Shown here piece by piece: positions 7,352 through 13,322 of a DNA stretch of 13,322 nucleotides. The stretch lies in contig NZ_MWSM01000039.1 of the NCBI RefSeq assembly GCF_002087075.1, positions 1 to 13,322 on the forward strand, written 5' to 3'. A program made the translations under genes and the position numbers. The notes below the pieces were generated by a model. The model made no database searches, was not told the DNA's origin, and saw nothing but the letters and a program-made list of their open reading frames with translations. Within the stretch, counting starts at the first letter, position 1; each line of letters starts with the position of its first letter. This DNA comes from Streptococcus pseudopneumoniae ATCC BAA-960 = CCUG 49455. Its GTDB lineage: Bacteria; Bacillota; Bacilli; Lactobacillales; Streptococcaceae.

Positions 7352-8113
7352 TTATATTTCTTTTTCAATTAATTTCTGCTGAACAAACCAATTTAACAAG
7401 GGAAGAGTTTTATCTGTATTTGCCCATAGATAATAAGAATCGAAGACCGTTTGTACACTACCTAAATTTTCTACCAACTTATCTACTGTCAAAAAGCTGC
7501 GCCAGTATTCATAAAAAATACTTGCATAGTTCTTATCATAAGTCGAAGAACCAAAATCATTCAGTGAATGCCAACCATACTTCTTCTGAAAAAGTTCTAC
7601 GAGAGATTGATTACAAATTTTTTCCGCTTGAAATTCCTCTTCTGTCAAGAAATACTTGCGACTAATATATTCAACCATCCCCTCTTCGAACCAGATATAA
7701 GAGTCGTAACCATCAAAATCATCTAAAAAATGCTCCGACCAATGAGCTAGCTCATGTCCTACAATCTGTAAGAGGAAATTTTCAGATAAAGAATGATAGT
7801 GACTTTCTATTGCTTGAGTTTGCTGAGAACACTTGTAGTCCATCAACTGATACAAATATAACTCTTTCCAAACAGCTAAATCAGGCGTCATAACCATTCG
7901 TCTATTATTTGTATAGGCTGGAACAGCGCTTTCCCTAATAATCTGTGTAGCAGCATTAAAATCTGACCAAATAACGGCTTGCGGTAAATCACAGACTGCA
8001 AGTTCATTCTTTAAAAAAGATTGATAATCTTTCAACTTTTCAGTATTTCTTACTACAAAATCACGAAATGTAGCTAGTTGACTATCGTCTTTTACAAGAT
8101 AAAGGTTTTCCAC
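7352..8113 (-). CDS. Putative HEXXH zinc metallopeptidase, first gene of the T-box operon
   Basis: This is a 253-residue protein without a signal peptide or membrane segment, so likely cytoplasmic. HELAH (residues 120-124) followed by WFEEGMVEY with a glutamate at 144 is the HEXXH plus distant E pattern of gluzincin-type zinc peptidases, in which both histidines and the second glutamate bind zinc. I do not recognise the family or substrate. The start chosen is GTG at 8111-8113, directly behind AAAGGAG (spacing 4); an in-frame GTG six codons further up would place the ribosome site inside the gene. It is the first open frame behind the glycine T-box and its terminator, so its expression should rise when tRNA-Gly is uncharged. 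It lies upstream of glyQS on the same strand. A role in releasing glycine from peptides would fit, but that is inference. Confidence 0.7.
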   Translation of the reverse strand: MENLYLVKDDSQLATFRDFVVRNTEKLKDYQSFLKNELAVCDLPQAVIWSDFNAATQIIRESAVPAYTNNRRMVMTPDLAVWKELYLYQLMDYKCSQQTQAIESHYHSLSENFLLQIVGHELAHWSEHFLDDFDGYDSYIWFEEGMVEYISRKYFLTEEEFQAEKICNQSLVELFQKKYGWHSLNDFGSSTYDKNYASIFYEYWRSFLTVDKLVENLGSVQTVFDSYYLWANTDKTLPLLNWFVQQKLIEKEI

Positions 8114-8146
8114 GTCTCTCCTTTCTTTCACACAATAGACTGAATA

Positions 8147-8210
8147 AGCAAAAGAACCGCGTCCAACAATCCTAGGTTGATTTAACCTAGGGGCGTCAGA
8201 AACGCGGTTC
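8147..8210 (-). terminator. T-box terminator hairpin
   Basis: GAACCGCGT (8154-8162) pairs with ACGCGGTTC (8202-8210). An inner perfect stem, CCTAGGTT/AACCTAGG (8171-8178 with 8184-8191), lies within, and the minus-strand 3' arm is followed by TTTT. The 5' arm overlaps the T-box sequence, so terminator and antiterminator exclude each other as in known T-box leaders. Confidence 0.9.
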
Positions 8211-8333
8211 CACCCTAATTTATTACTTCATTGTTTTTGAAAATACGACAGAAAGCGCCAGTTCTTTATTTTGCCCTACTTGGCTCCCACTATCCCAAGC
8301 TCGCTTGAAGAACGCCATAAGACTTTCTTTCCT
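8147..8333 (-). promoter_or_regulatory. Glycine T-box riboswitch leader
   Basis: The minus strand carries the T-box consensus AGGGTGGAACCGCG (8203-8216), whose UGGAACC bulge binds the uncharged tRNA acceptor end. Upstream lies a long Stem I: AGAAAG pairs with CTTTCT, and GTTCTT with AAGAAC, with an AAGCGAGC bulge and the GGGATAGTGGGAGCCAAGTA apical region in between. The 3' side of the specifier loop reads T-GGC-G, so the specifier codon is GGC (8257-8259), glycine. Known behaviour of the family: uncharged tRNA-Gly stabilises the antiterminator and allows transcription of the genes beyond, here the metallopeptidase and then glyQS. Confidence 0.92.
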
Positions 8334-8340
8334 GCTGACT

Positions 8341-8369
8341 ATTATATCAAAAATTAGAATAATGTACAA
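8341..8369 (-). promoter_or_regulatory. Promoter of the T-box / glyQS operon
   Basis: On the minus strand TTGTAC (8364-8369), a 17-base spacer and perfect TATAAT (8341-8346) place the transcript start near 8333-8335, just ahead of T-box Stem I. The -35 box lies only 16 bases past the stop codon of the aldo/keto reductase. No terminator separates them, so read-through from that gene is also possible. Confidence 0.85.
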
Positions 8370-8385
8370 TTCTTTTTATGATTTT

Positions 8386-9228
8386 CTAGAAATCCATATC
8401 ATCAACTCGTGGAGCACCATACTGAACAGCAATCGCTTTTAAGGTTTCTCGCTCCTCATGACTAAGTTCAATTCCGAAGCAATCAAGATTAGCCTGAATA
8501 CGAGACGCTGTGACAGATTTCGGAAGCGGTAAAAATCCTTCTGCCAAGCTCCAGGCCAAGGCTATCTGAGCAACAGACTTTCCATGATTTGCTGCGATTT
8601 CTTGGACTTGCTTGCTATCAAACAGTTCTCCCTGACCAAAAGGTCCCCAAGCTTCCAATAAAATTCCTTTTTCTCTACAGTAAGCTACAACTTCCTCTTG
8701 ATAGACACCTGGCGCCAAGCGGATTTGATTGACCGCCGGAAGAATTTTTGCTGTTTCAAGCAAGGCATCCAAATGATGGGGAAGAAAATTACTAACACCG
8801 ATAGCACGGATTTTCCCTTCTTGATAGAGGTCTTCCATCGCTCTCCAAACTTCTGCATTTCGGATTTTCCATTGGTCATTTTCTCTGAGCGGTTTTGGGT
8901 TCGGCCAATGAATCAAATACAAATCCAAATAGTCCAAGCCCAGCTTCTCTAAAGACTCTTCAAAAGCCTGACAAGCTTGCTCATAGGTTTGCTGACTATT
9001 CCAAAGCTTGGTAGTTACGAACAATTCCTCTCGTGGAACTCCGCTATCTTGAATGGCACGACCAACGCTTTCTTCATTTTTATAAATAGCTGCCGTATCA
9101 ATATGGCGATAAGCAGCCTTCAAGGCTTCTAACACTGCACGATAGGCTTCTTCTCCATCCTTAGCCTTAAAAGTTCCAAATCCCAATACTGGAATTTCTA
9201 CTCCATTATTTAATTGATAGGTATTCAT
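8386..9228 (-). CDS. Aldo/keto reductase (2,5-diketogluconate reductase-like)
   Basis: This 280-residue soluble oxidoreductase should reduce carbonyl substrates with NADPH. The family tetrad is visible: D44 and Y49 in HIDTAAIYKNEESVG, K74 in VTTKLW, and H107 in LYLIHWPNP. GVSNFLPHHL and the late LPKSVTASRIQANL, with the lysine, serine and arginine that hold the NADPH phosphate, complete the (beta/alpha)8-barrel pattern. One departure is that the usual NQIE-x-HP segment reads NQIRLAPGVYQ, which may alter the substrate pocket. Its length is normal for bacterial members. AAGGAG eight bases before the ATG fixes the start. It is separated from pgdA by a terminator (9297-9336) and has its own weak promoter. 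The substrate cannot be told; methylglyoxal or other small aldehydes are common for this group. Confidence 0.92.
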   Translation of the reverse strand: MNTYQLNNGVEIPVLGFGTFKAKDGEEAYRAVLEALKAAYRHIDTAAIYKNEESVGRAIQDSGVPREELFVTTKLWNSQQTYEQACQAFEESLEKLGLDYLDLYLIHWPNPKPLRENDQWKIRNAEVWRAMEDLYQEGKIRAIGVSNFLPHHLDALLETAKILPAVNQIRLAPGVYQEEVVAYCREKGILLEAWGPFGQGELFDSKQVQEIAANHGKSVAQIALAWSLAEGFLPLPKSVTASRIQANLDCFGIELSHEERETLKAIAVQYGAPRVDDMDF

Positions 9229-9255
9229 ATGCTTCTCCTTCTATTTTATTTATCA

Positions 9256-9264
9256 TTTATAGCA
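9256..9264 (-). promoter_or_regulatory. Extended -10 promoter of the aldo/keto reductase
   Basis: TGC-TATAAA on the minus strand forms an extended -10 element 28-36 bases ahead of the ATG. No good -35 box stands 17 bases further up, which extended -10 promoters can tolerate. The prediction is weak. Confidence 0.4.
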
Positions 9265-9296
9265 TAATTTTTTTGCTAATTAGTACTATCTTCTGT

Positions 9297-9336
9297 AAAA
9301 AATAAGTCTATCACATATCTGACAGACCTATTTTTT
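9297..9336 (-). terminator. Terminator between pgdA and the aldo/keto reductase
   Basis: AATAAGTCTATCA and TGACAGACCTATT form a 13-base stem with one or two mismatches and a CATATC loop. A runs and T runs flank both sides, so it would stop transcription on either strand. It ends the pgdA transcript a few bases after that gene's stop codon. Confidence 0.85.
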
Positions 9337-9341
9337 CTTGC

Positions 9342-10733
9342 TTATTCATCACGACTATAATACAGCTCATGAGGTTTTAGGCGAGTATTGAGCATCTCTG
9401 GTATGGTCACAAAGGTATAACCTTGATTTTTCAAATACTCAATGACCCTTGGCAAGGCATTGACTGTCGGACTGTGAATATCATGCATCAAAACGATAGA
9501 GCCGTTAGCTACTTGATGCTGAATTTCCGTCAAAATAGCTGCTTCATTTTTACTCTTCCAGTCCAGACTATCCACATCCCACATGATAAAGCTCAAATCC
9601 AAGCTATTGCGAAGATCATCTGTAATAGCTCCATAAGGCGGGCGCATGAGTTTGGAACTAGAACCCAGCACTTTAGTTAGCGCATCCTCAGTATCAGTAA
9701 TCTGCTTTTTAGCTTCATCAAGAGAAAGTTGCGAGAGAATCGGATGGCTCCAACTATGGTTCCCAACAACATGACCTTCAGATTTTATCCTCTTCACCAA
9801 GTCCTCATTCCCAGAAACATTTTTCCCAAGCACAAAGAAAGTGGCTTTAACACCATATTTAGCTAGAGTCTCCAATGCCTGTGGGGTCGTTGCTGGATTT
9901 GGACCATCATCAAAGGTTAGAGCGACAACTTTTTGATGTTTCTTATCAAAGTAAGACTGGTACAAGGCCGCATCTTTTTCGAGTAAGTACGAAGATTGGA
10001 TAACATCAAAGAAAGTAGATACTGGTAAGGCTATCTCTTCTAAATTTTCAACCGCAGGACTCGGATAAAGGATAATCTGACTATCCTTATAATCAAAATT
10101 CCATGCAGATAAGTCTTGGTCGGAGAAACCTTTAACAATCTGATCACTCTGGTCTTGCTCCAATTTCTTATCCTGTAAGAAGGAAGTCAATTCTTTTATC
10201 AGCTGTTCCTTGGCCTTACTAGCATCTGAAAACAGTTGGTCAAGTGTAAAAGGTTGCCCATCTTCTGTTAAGTGAACCTTTCCTAGGCTGGTCTTTTCAG
10301 TCTCTTCAACCTTAAAATCAACTAAATCATAGATTTGTTTCGTCGCATTACGATTGACGACTCCCTTTAAACCTGACTCTTCTTGCTCTGTATAGTAGAA
10401 AACAAGATTGTCCTTACTTTCTAGCTTGTCCTTAATATCTTGATTTATCAGCTCCTTAACAGACGAAATCACTTGCTCCCCTTGGAGAGGATAATAGGTA
10501 ATCACTTCGGTTTGTCCCTTACGAAAATGCTCCTTCTGATTTCCCTCACTCAATTGATCGTCTTTCTCTTTTTTGAGCGATTCAATCTTTTGCTCAAAGC
10601 TTTTTTGCTGATACATTTTAAAAACAATAAATCCGCCTAATAGGCAAATAGAAATTGCTAAAATACCAATCAAAGCCAATAATATATGTCTCTTTTTCCC
10701 GTGTCTGCCACGTCCCAGTCTACTTTTATTCAT
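9342..10733 (-). CDS. pgdA: Peptidoglycan N-acetylglucosamine deacetylase
   Basis: This 463-residue membrane-anchored enzyme removes the acetyl group from peptidoglycan N-acetylglucosamine, which in pneumococcus gives lysozyme resistance. A basic N-terminus ([14 protein letters not shown]) precedes one transmembrane helix at about 17-38, which orients the rest outside. A long alpha/beta region follows (about 70-265), then the carbohydrate esterase 4 domain. Visible motifs are TFDDGPNP with D275 and D276, GNHSWSHP with H326 and H330, RPPYG near 364, WDVDSLDW and LMHDIH with H417. Residue numbers coincide with those I know for the pneumococcal enzyme (D275, H326, H330, H417). It is intact and full length. 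The start codon has no ribosome site and sits 6 bases after a -10 box, so a leaderless mRNA is predicted. Confidence 0.97.
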   Translation of the reverse strand: MNKSRLGRGRHGKKRHILLALIGILAISICLLGGFIVFKMYQQKSFEQKIESLKKEKDDQLSEGNQKEHFRKGQTEVITYYPLQGEQVISSVKELINQDIKDKLESKDNLVFYYTEQEESGLKGVVNRNATKQIYDLVDFKVEETEKTSLGKVHLTEDGQPFTLDQLFSDASKAKEQLIKELTSFLQDKKLEQDQSDQIVKGFSDQDLSAWNFDYKDSQIILYPSPAVENLEEIALPVSTFFDVIQSSYLLEKDAALYQSYFDKKHQKVVALTFDDGPNPATTPQALETLAKYGVKATFFVLGKNVSGNEDLVKRIKSEGHVVGNHSWSHPILSQLSLDEAKKQITDTEDALTKVLGSSSKLMRPPYGAITDDLRNSLDLSFIMWDVDSLDWKSKNEAAILTEIQHQVANGSIVLMHDIHSPTVNALPRVIEYLKNQGYTFVTIPEMLNTRLKPHELYYSRDE

Positions 10734-10739
10734 ATTTAT

Positions 10740-10768
10740 ATCATAACAAATTTAAGCAATAATTTCAA
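10740..10768 (-). promoter_or_regulatory. pgdA promoter giving a leaderless transcript
   Basis: TTGAAA (10763-10768), a 17-base spacer and TATGAT (10740-10745) form a near-consensus promoter on the minus strand. Only six bases (10734-10739) lie between the -10 box and the ATG at 10731-10733, so transcription should begin at or next to the A of ATG. No AGGAG is present upstream of the start. Confidence 0.75.
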
Positions 10769-10821
10769 TGATACAGTTTGGCAATCCACAATTCCTCTAG
10801 CAAGCCAAAGCATCTCACATC

Positions 10822-10857
10822 AACTAGATCAGCCCTATCTATAGGAACCATCTAGTT
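10822..10857. repeat. 36-bp palindrome between pgdA and the antitoxin-like gene
   Basis: AACTAGAT and ATCTAGTT form a perfect 8-bp outer stem, with an inner CCTAT/ATAGG stem and a 4-by-4 internal loop. There is a short TTTTC on the plus-strand side only. It could be a protein-binding site or a poor terminator; there is no plus-strand gene for it to end. Confidence 0.5.
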
Positions 10858-10875
10858 TTCTATCTATGGAATTTC

Positions 10876-10970
10876 TAGTAGATTGAAGCTAGAATAGACA
10901 CCGTCACTTCTAAAAACATTCTGAGAAATTGATTTATTTTTCCCAGTCGATTTATCCTCAAACATCCCTA
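10876..10970 (+). repeat. Diverged RUP-type repeat at the end of the antitoxin-like gene
   Basis: It reads TAGTAGATTGAAGCTAGAAT at one end and CCCTA followed by TA at the other, clearly related to the two well-preserved copies but with many changes and some length loss. It is in the opposite orientation to them. Its last bases provide the TAG stop codon of the gene at 10968-11567. Confidence 0.65.
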
Positions 10971-11567
10971 TACCTCTGATATTTTCTTGATAATACTATA
11001 TACCCAGACACTTGTAGTTTTACCTTCAGCTAGTAATGTTGACTTTTCTTCTTCAGATAATTTTTTCCGTAAGTAGTCAATCCGCTGAGAAGTAATGTTC
11101 TCTTTCCCCATTGCCTTGACAGATTGTATCACCATTGCAGTTAAGGTTGACATATTTGAAATATCTCCATTATTTCTATGCTTAAATTCTATTCTTGCCT
11201 TACCAACATTAAAACTGGCATATCTTCCATCTGATATATAGATCCATTTTGCTGGTACCTGCGTAGATAGACCAAGTAAATTAAGGGCTGTGTTTCCCGA
11301 TGGAGCAATGGTCCAATTATATTTTCTAGCAATAGCATCAGCAACTTCATCCACAGAGGCCATTGCATACTCTCCAATCAGTTCTATATATTTTGGTTTA
11401 TAATAAATACCTTTCAAAATGCGAGTAACCTTTTTGTCTTTTACAAGACGATTTAATGTACTACGAACAGTTTCATATCCTACAATTTCAAAGAAATCAT
11501 TTGCTATAAAAACTTGATTCGATTCAAAATTTTCTATCCTGTTTACTATTTCCTGCTTATCGTTCAT
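10968..11567 (-). CDS. AbiEi-type (DUF6088) antitoxin-like protein without its toxin
   Basis: This 199-residue protein has an N-terminal winged-helix region (about residues 1-60: FFEIVGYETVRSTLNRLVKD, then KVTRILKGIYYKPKY). A domain follows with the typical AbiEi pattern: DEVADAIARKYNWTIAPSGNTALNLLGLSTQVPAKWIYISDG in shorter blocks, then VGKARIEFKHR. Such proteins are antitoxins and autoregulators of type IV toxin-antitoxin systems, whose nucleotidyltransferase toxin (AbiEii) normally follows directly. Here the next sequence is a decayed RUP and then pgdA, so the toxin is absent. AAAGGAGGTGCGATAG before the ATG is a very strong ribosome site and part of an inverted repeat that may control it. 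The last codons GTA-TAG coincide with a RUP edge, so the C-terminus may have been changed slightly. Assignment rests on pattern memory. Confidence 0.7.
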   Translation of the reverse strand: MNDKQEIVNRIENFESNQVFIANDFFEIVGYETVRSTLNRLVKDKKVTRILKGIYYKPKYIELIGEYAMASVDEVADAIARKYNWTIAPSGNTALNLLGLSTQVPAKWIYISDGRYASFNVGKARIEFKHRNNGDISNMSTLTAMVIQSVKAMGKENITSQRIDYLRKKLSEEEKSTLLAEGKTTSVWVYSIIKKISEV

Positions 11568-11570
11568 CTA

Positions 11571-11613
11571 TCGCACCTCCTTTGCACCGAATATGATGCT
11601 ATTTTGGGTGCGA
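11571..11613 (-). promoter_or_regulatory. Inverted repeats covering the ribosome site of the antitoxin-like gene
   Basis: On the minus strand TCGCACC (11607-11613) can pair either with GGTGC (11584-11588), leaving the ribosome site free, or with GGTGCGA (11571-11577), which includes the GG of the AAGGAGGTG ribosome site. The repeats could instead be DNA operators, since AbiEi proteins bind inverted repeats at their own promoters. A weak promoter (TTGTAA at 11644-11649, TAAAAT at 11619-11624, spacer 19) would start the RNA right at the first arm. Confidence 0.4.
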
Positions 11614-11670
11614 GAGTCATTTTATCAAGAGGGAACAGACCTCTTACAATTTCTTATGTAACATCTCTAT

Positions 11671-11749
11671 CTATTTTATCCCATTTCTTATTTCAGTAAT
11701 CGCTTGATTATAAAAATCAGGATAGTCAGCCGTATTTATTTCTTTTATA
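11671..11749 (-). other. Short open stretch ending at TAG, possible gene tail
   Basis: Minus-strand codons read KEINTADYPDFYNQAITEIR then NGIK and TAG at 11671-11673. It looks protein-like but is cut on its upstream side by the RUP at 11750. It may be the 3' end of a lost gene; I do not recognise it, and the bases to either side up to 11568 hold nothing else I can name. Confidence 0.25.
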
Positions 11750-11852
11750 TTGTAAAATGAAATAAGAATAGGACGATTCGATCAGGACAGTCAAATCGAT
11801 TTCTAACAATGTTTTAGAAGTAGAGGCGCACTATTCTAGTTTCAATCTACTA
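11750..11852 (-). repeat. RUP-type repeat, well-preserved copy
   Basis: This 103-bp unit is flanked by TA at 11748-11749 and 11853-11854. It is the same length as the copy inside the IS transposase, with about 8 substitutions, and in the same orientation. The central block GTCAAATCGATTTCTAACAA is identical in both. Confidence 0.8.
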
Positions 11853-11856
11853 TAAT

Positions 11857-11912
11857 AGAAATTACTTTGACTTTCCTGACTGATTTGTTTAGTTCTTATT
11901 TCATTCAGATAT
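11857..11912 (+). repeat. Half of a decayed RUP, inverted beside the full copy
   Basis: AGAAATTACTTTGACTTTCC followed by CTGATTTG and GTTCTTATTTCATT matches the distal half of RUP read in the opposite direction to the adjacent full copy. The proximal half is missing. The following 11913-11982 contains no feature I can support. Confidence 0.5.
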
Positions 11913-11982
11913 GCTATGCATTAACCAATAGCGGATACCTACGGAGAACTTGCCACTCAGATGTAGGACCTGCCCATCATAC

Positions 11983-12022
11983 AAAAAAACAGACTTCATC
12001 CCACAAAGAGATAAAATCTGTT
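11983..12022 (-). terminator. Terminator downstream of the rpn region
   Basis: On the minus strand AACAGATTTTATC pairs with GATGAAGTCTGTT, giving a 13-base stem with two weak pairs, and is followed directly by a run of seven T. It lies about 30 bases after the last remnant of the rpn copies. Confidence 0.75.
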
Positions 12023-12051
12023 ACTATTTTCTACACGATATTTCCTAATTT

Positions 12052-12165
12052 TTAATCCAGCAGTTGGTCTACTTGGCTGATGACTCGCTCGGTAAAGGGC
12101 TTGTTGCCAAAAAACTCCAACCACGGCTTGCGAACCTCGTCTTTGCTGGTTTCTCTGTATTTTTT
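12052..12165 (-). pseudogene. Internal fragment of a second rpn copy
   Basis: Minus-strand frame KKYRETSKDEVRKPWLEFFG, then NKPFTERVISQVDQLLD and TAA (12052-12054), repeats the middle of the neighbouring rpn gene (from its 12480-12620 region) with scattered changes, several of them silent. It starts 5 bases after the stop of that gene's tail. It has no N-terminal nuclease part and no tail, so it cannot be functional. It points to a tandem duplication or recombination between rpn paralogues followed by deletion. In this copy the A tract has six A and the reading frame is the expected one, which helps identify the shift in the neighbour. Confidence 0.75.
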
Positions 12166-12170
12166 AGGTC

Positions 12171-13146
12171 TTATTTATGATGCTCTTTCAATAGTTCTTC
12201 AAACTCAGCCACAGTCATGCCTAATTGCTCACTCGCAACCTCAGGTGTTAGAAGACCTTGACGAACTAGATTTGCTAAACTTACTTTTAATCCCTGTTCG
12301 ATGCCTTCAGCTCGTCCACGTTCAATTCCCTGTTCAATGCCCTCAGCTCGCCCACGTTCAAGACCGCGCTCCAGTCCTTGTTCAATTCCTTCCGCCCTAG
12401 CAGTTTCTAAGGCATAGTCCTGTGCTAACATGGCTTGTTCTTCTCGCCTGCGTTGTTCACTAAACATTTTCTTATCCTCCTCGGACCAACTCTTGTAGTC
12501 CAGCAGTTGATCTGCTTGGCTGATGGCTCGCTCGGGGCGCTGGGTAAAGGGTTTATTCCCGAAAAACTCTAACCATGGTTTACGAACCTTGTCTTTGCTG
12601 GTTTCTCTGTATTTTTTTTAGTTCCAAGAAAGCCATCTTAACCAGATGGTTTTCCTGACCGTTATTTGTGATGGTTAAGACCTCACCTGTCGTGTCCTCT
12701 CGCATGCTAAAACTGTGGAAAGCCAAATCATCTTGAAAATAATTACTATCCACAATTGCAATAGCGTATACTGGTGCGATGTGTTTGTAGCTCTGGCGAG
12801 TATTGCCTTCTTGCTGGCGAATTTTTTCAAGATTTTGATTGACCTGACTGCACAGGTAAGCCCATAAACGATTGATGAAAAAATTCTGATGATGGACTTG
12901 GATTTCAATGATTACTTGAGTGCCATTATCCAACTCCGCCAAGACGTCTATACTGGTATAGAAATCCTGCGCCGAGTAGGGCAGGGAAGGCAAGACGTGA
13001 ATGTTACTTCCCTCCAAAATCGTCACATTTTTTGCTGGCAAGTCCAGCATATCGCGAATAAATTGACAAGTGATTTCTGGATTGCTAAAAATTTTCTTAG
13101 CAACCAAGTCGTTGGTCGGGCTAATGCCCGGATGTCTTAGAATCAT
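12171..13146 (-). pseudogene. Rpn-family recombination-promoting nuclease, frameshifted in an A8 tract
   Basis: Start ATG at 13144-13146 behind GAAGGAGGAGAAGG. The N-terminal part is a PD-(D/E)XK nuclease domain: PTNDLVAKKIF (about residues 10-20), D67 in FYTSIDVLAEL, and the E81-x-Q83 pair in VIIEIQVHH. The frame then enters eight consecutive A (12612-12619) at ELKK and is lost, ending at TAA 12580-12582. With seven A the frame would continue YRETSKDKVRKPWLEFFGNK through DQLLDYKSWSEEDKKMF to the tail and TAA at 12171-12173, giving about 324 residues. The tail holds RAEGIEQGLERG-type repeats and a C-terminal LLTPEVASEQLGMTVAEFEE helix. Known Rpn proteins cut DNA and promote RecA-independent recombination. 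The break may be a mutation, a slippage (phase) switch, or a base-calling error; the catalytic domain itself stays intact. Confidence 0.85.
12291..12362 (-). repeat. Two 36-bp tandem repeats in the rpn tail
   Basis: 12291-12326 and 12327-12362 are near-identical 36-bp units encoding ERGRAEGIEQG(I/L) blocks. A further, looser GLERGLERG block follows on the high side. Being a multiple of three, gain or loss of units keeps the frame, so length variation of this charged helical tail is possible. Confidence 0.8.
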
Positions 13147-13161
13147 CCTTCTCCTCCTTCT

Positions 13162-13172
13162 ATTATAGCACA
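13162..13172 (-). promoter_or_regulatory. Extended -10 promoter of rpn
   Basis: TG-TGC-TATAAT-type element on the minus strand (TATAAT at 13162-13167) only 15 bases before the ATG. Transcription should start inside or at the edge of the AGAAGGAGGAGAAGG ribosome site, so the 5' leader is nearly absent. No convincing -35 box is seen. Confidence 0.55.
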
Positions 13173-13220
13173 TTTTTTAATCTAATTTGCTAGATTTGAT
13201 GCTTCTATCTATTTATTCGT

Positions 13221-13249
13221 AAAAGAAAGCTTTTCTTCAGAAGAAAGCT
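13221..13249 (-). terminator. Terminator of a gene lying beyond the right edge
   Basis: AGCTTTCTTC pairs with GAAGAAAAGCT around a very small loop, and the minus-strand 3' arm leads into TTCTTTT. It would end a minus-strand transcript entering from above 13322. Confidence 0.5.
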
Positions 13250-13278
13250 AATCGCTTATTTGAAATTTTTCCCCTCTG

Positions 13279-13308
13279 TTGGATAGTCCCGTCTATCTAT
13301 GTTATAAT
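13279..13308 (+). promoter_or_regulatory. Plus-strand promoter pointing out of the window
   Basis: TTGGAT (13279-13284), an 18-base spacer ending in TGT, and TATAAT (13303-13308) form a strong promoter with an extended -10. Its gene starts beyond the window. Confidence 0.65.
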
Positions 13309-13322
13309 CCCGACTTTATCAC

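Noticed and set aside
7333..7665. Plus-strand open frame of 110 codons
   Set aside because: It lies antisense to the metallopeptidase gene, has no ribosome site and no recognisable protein pattern.
11671..11900. A gene running through the RUP at 11750-11852
   Set aside because: Removing the RUP gives an open frame of about 39 codons, but its upstream part coincides with a decayed half RUP, so continuity is probably accidental.
12080..12400. Plus-strand open frame of 106 codons rich in L, P and Q
   Set aside because: It is the antisense shadow of the repetitive EGIEQG-encoding tail of rpn; the repeat explains its odd composition.

Overview
The window looks like a chromosomal segment of a mitis-group Streptococcus (S. 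mitis / S. oralis / S. pneumoniae). The reasons are low-GC Firmicute codon use with strong AGGAGG-type ribosome sites, a 463-residue PgdA whose catalytic residues fall at the positions known for the pneumococcal enzyme, two well-preserved 103-bp RUP-type repeats, and an IS1381-type insertion sequence. Family names come from reading translations and from memory; no database was searched. Nearly every gene lies on the minus strand, so transcription runs from high to low coordinates.

Layout from low to high coordinate. (1) 98-2293: an ABC exporter pair (permease and ATPase, overlapping by 4 bp), preceded by its promoter and a decayed gene for a very tyrosine-rich secreted peptide; probably a degenerate bacteriocin-like or peptide-export locus. 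(2) 2318-3420: an IS1381-like element with an internal deletion and a RUP inserted in its transposase gene, abutting a plus-strand remnant of the 3' end of an apbE-like gene. (3) 3520-8369: a glycine-responsive operon. A promoter and a T-box leader with a GGC specifier precede a HEXXH metallopeptidase-like gene. Next come two tandem structured 127-bp repeats, each starting with a copy of the first codons of glyQ, then glyQ, a hairpin-rich spacer, glyS and a small DUF896 gene. (4) 8386-10768: an aldo/keto reductase and the peptidoglycan N-acetylglucosamine deacetylase pgdA. The pgdA promoter sits so close to its ATG that the mRNA is predicted to be leaderless. (5) 10822-11912: an orphan AbiEi-type antitoxin-like gene between several intact and decayed RUP copies. 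(6) 11983-13172: an Rpn-family (PD-(D/E)XK) nuclease gene broken by one frameshift in an A8 tract, followed by a displaced fragment of a second rpn copy. A plus-strand promoter at the right edge points out of the window.

How it fits together: the housekeeping core (glyQS under T-box control, pgdA, reductase) is intact, while the gaps hold small repeats, an IS and broken accessory genes. The points most worth following up are the T-box and metallopeptidase arrangement with its duplicated glyQ leader repeats, the dead tyrosine-rich peptide beside an intact exporter, the leaderless pgdA start, and the A8 frameshift in rpn.
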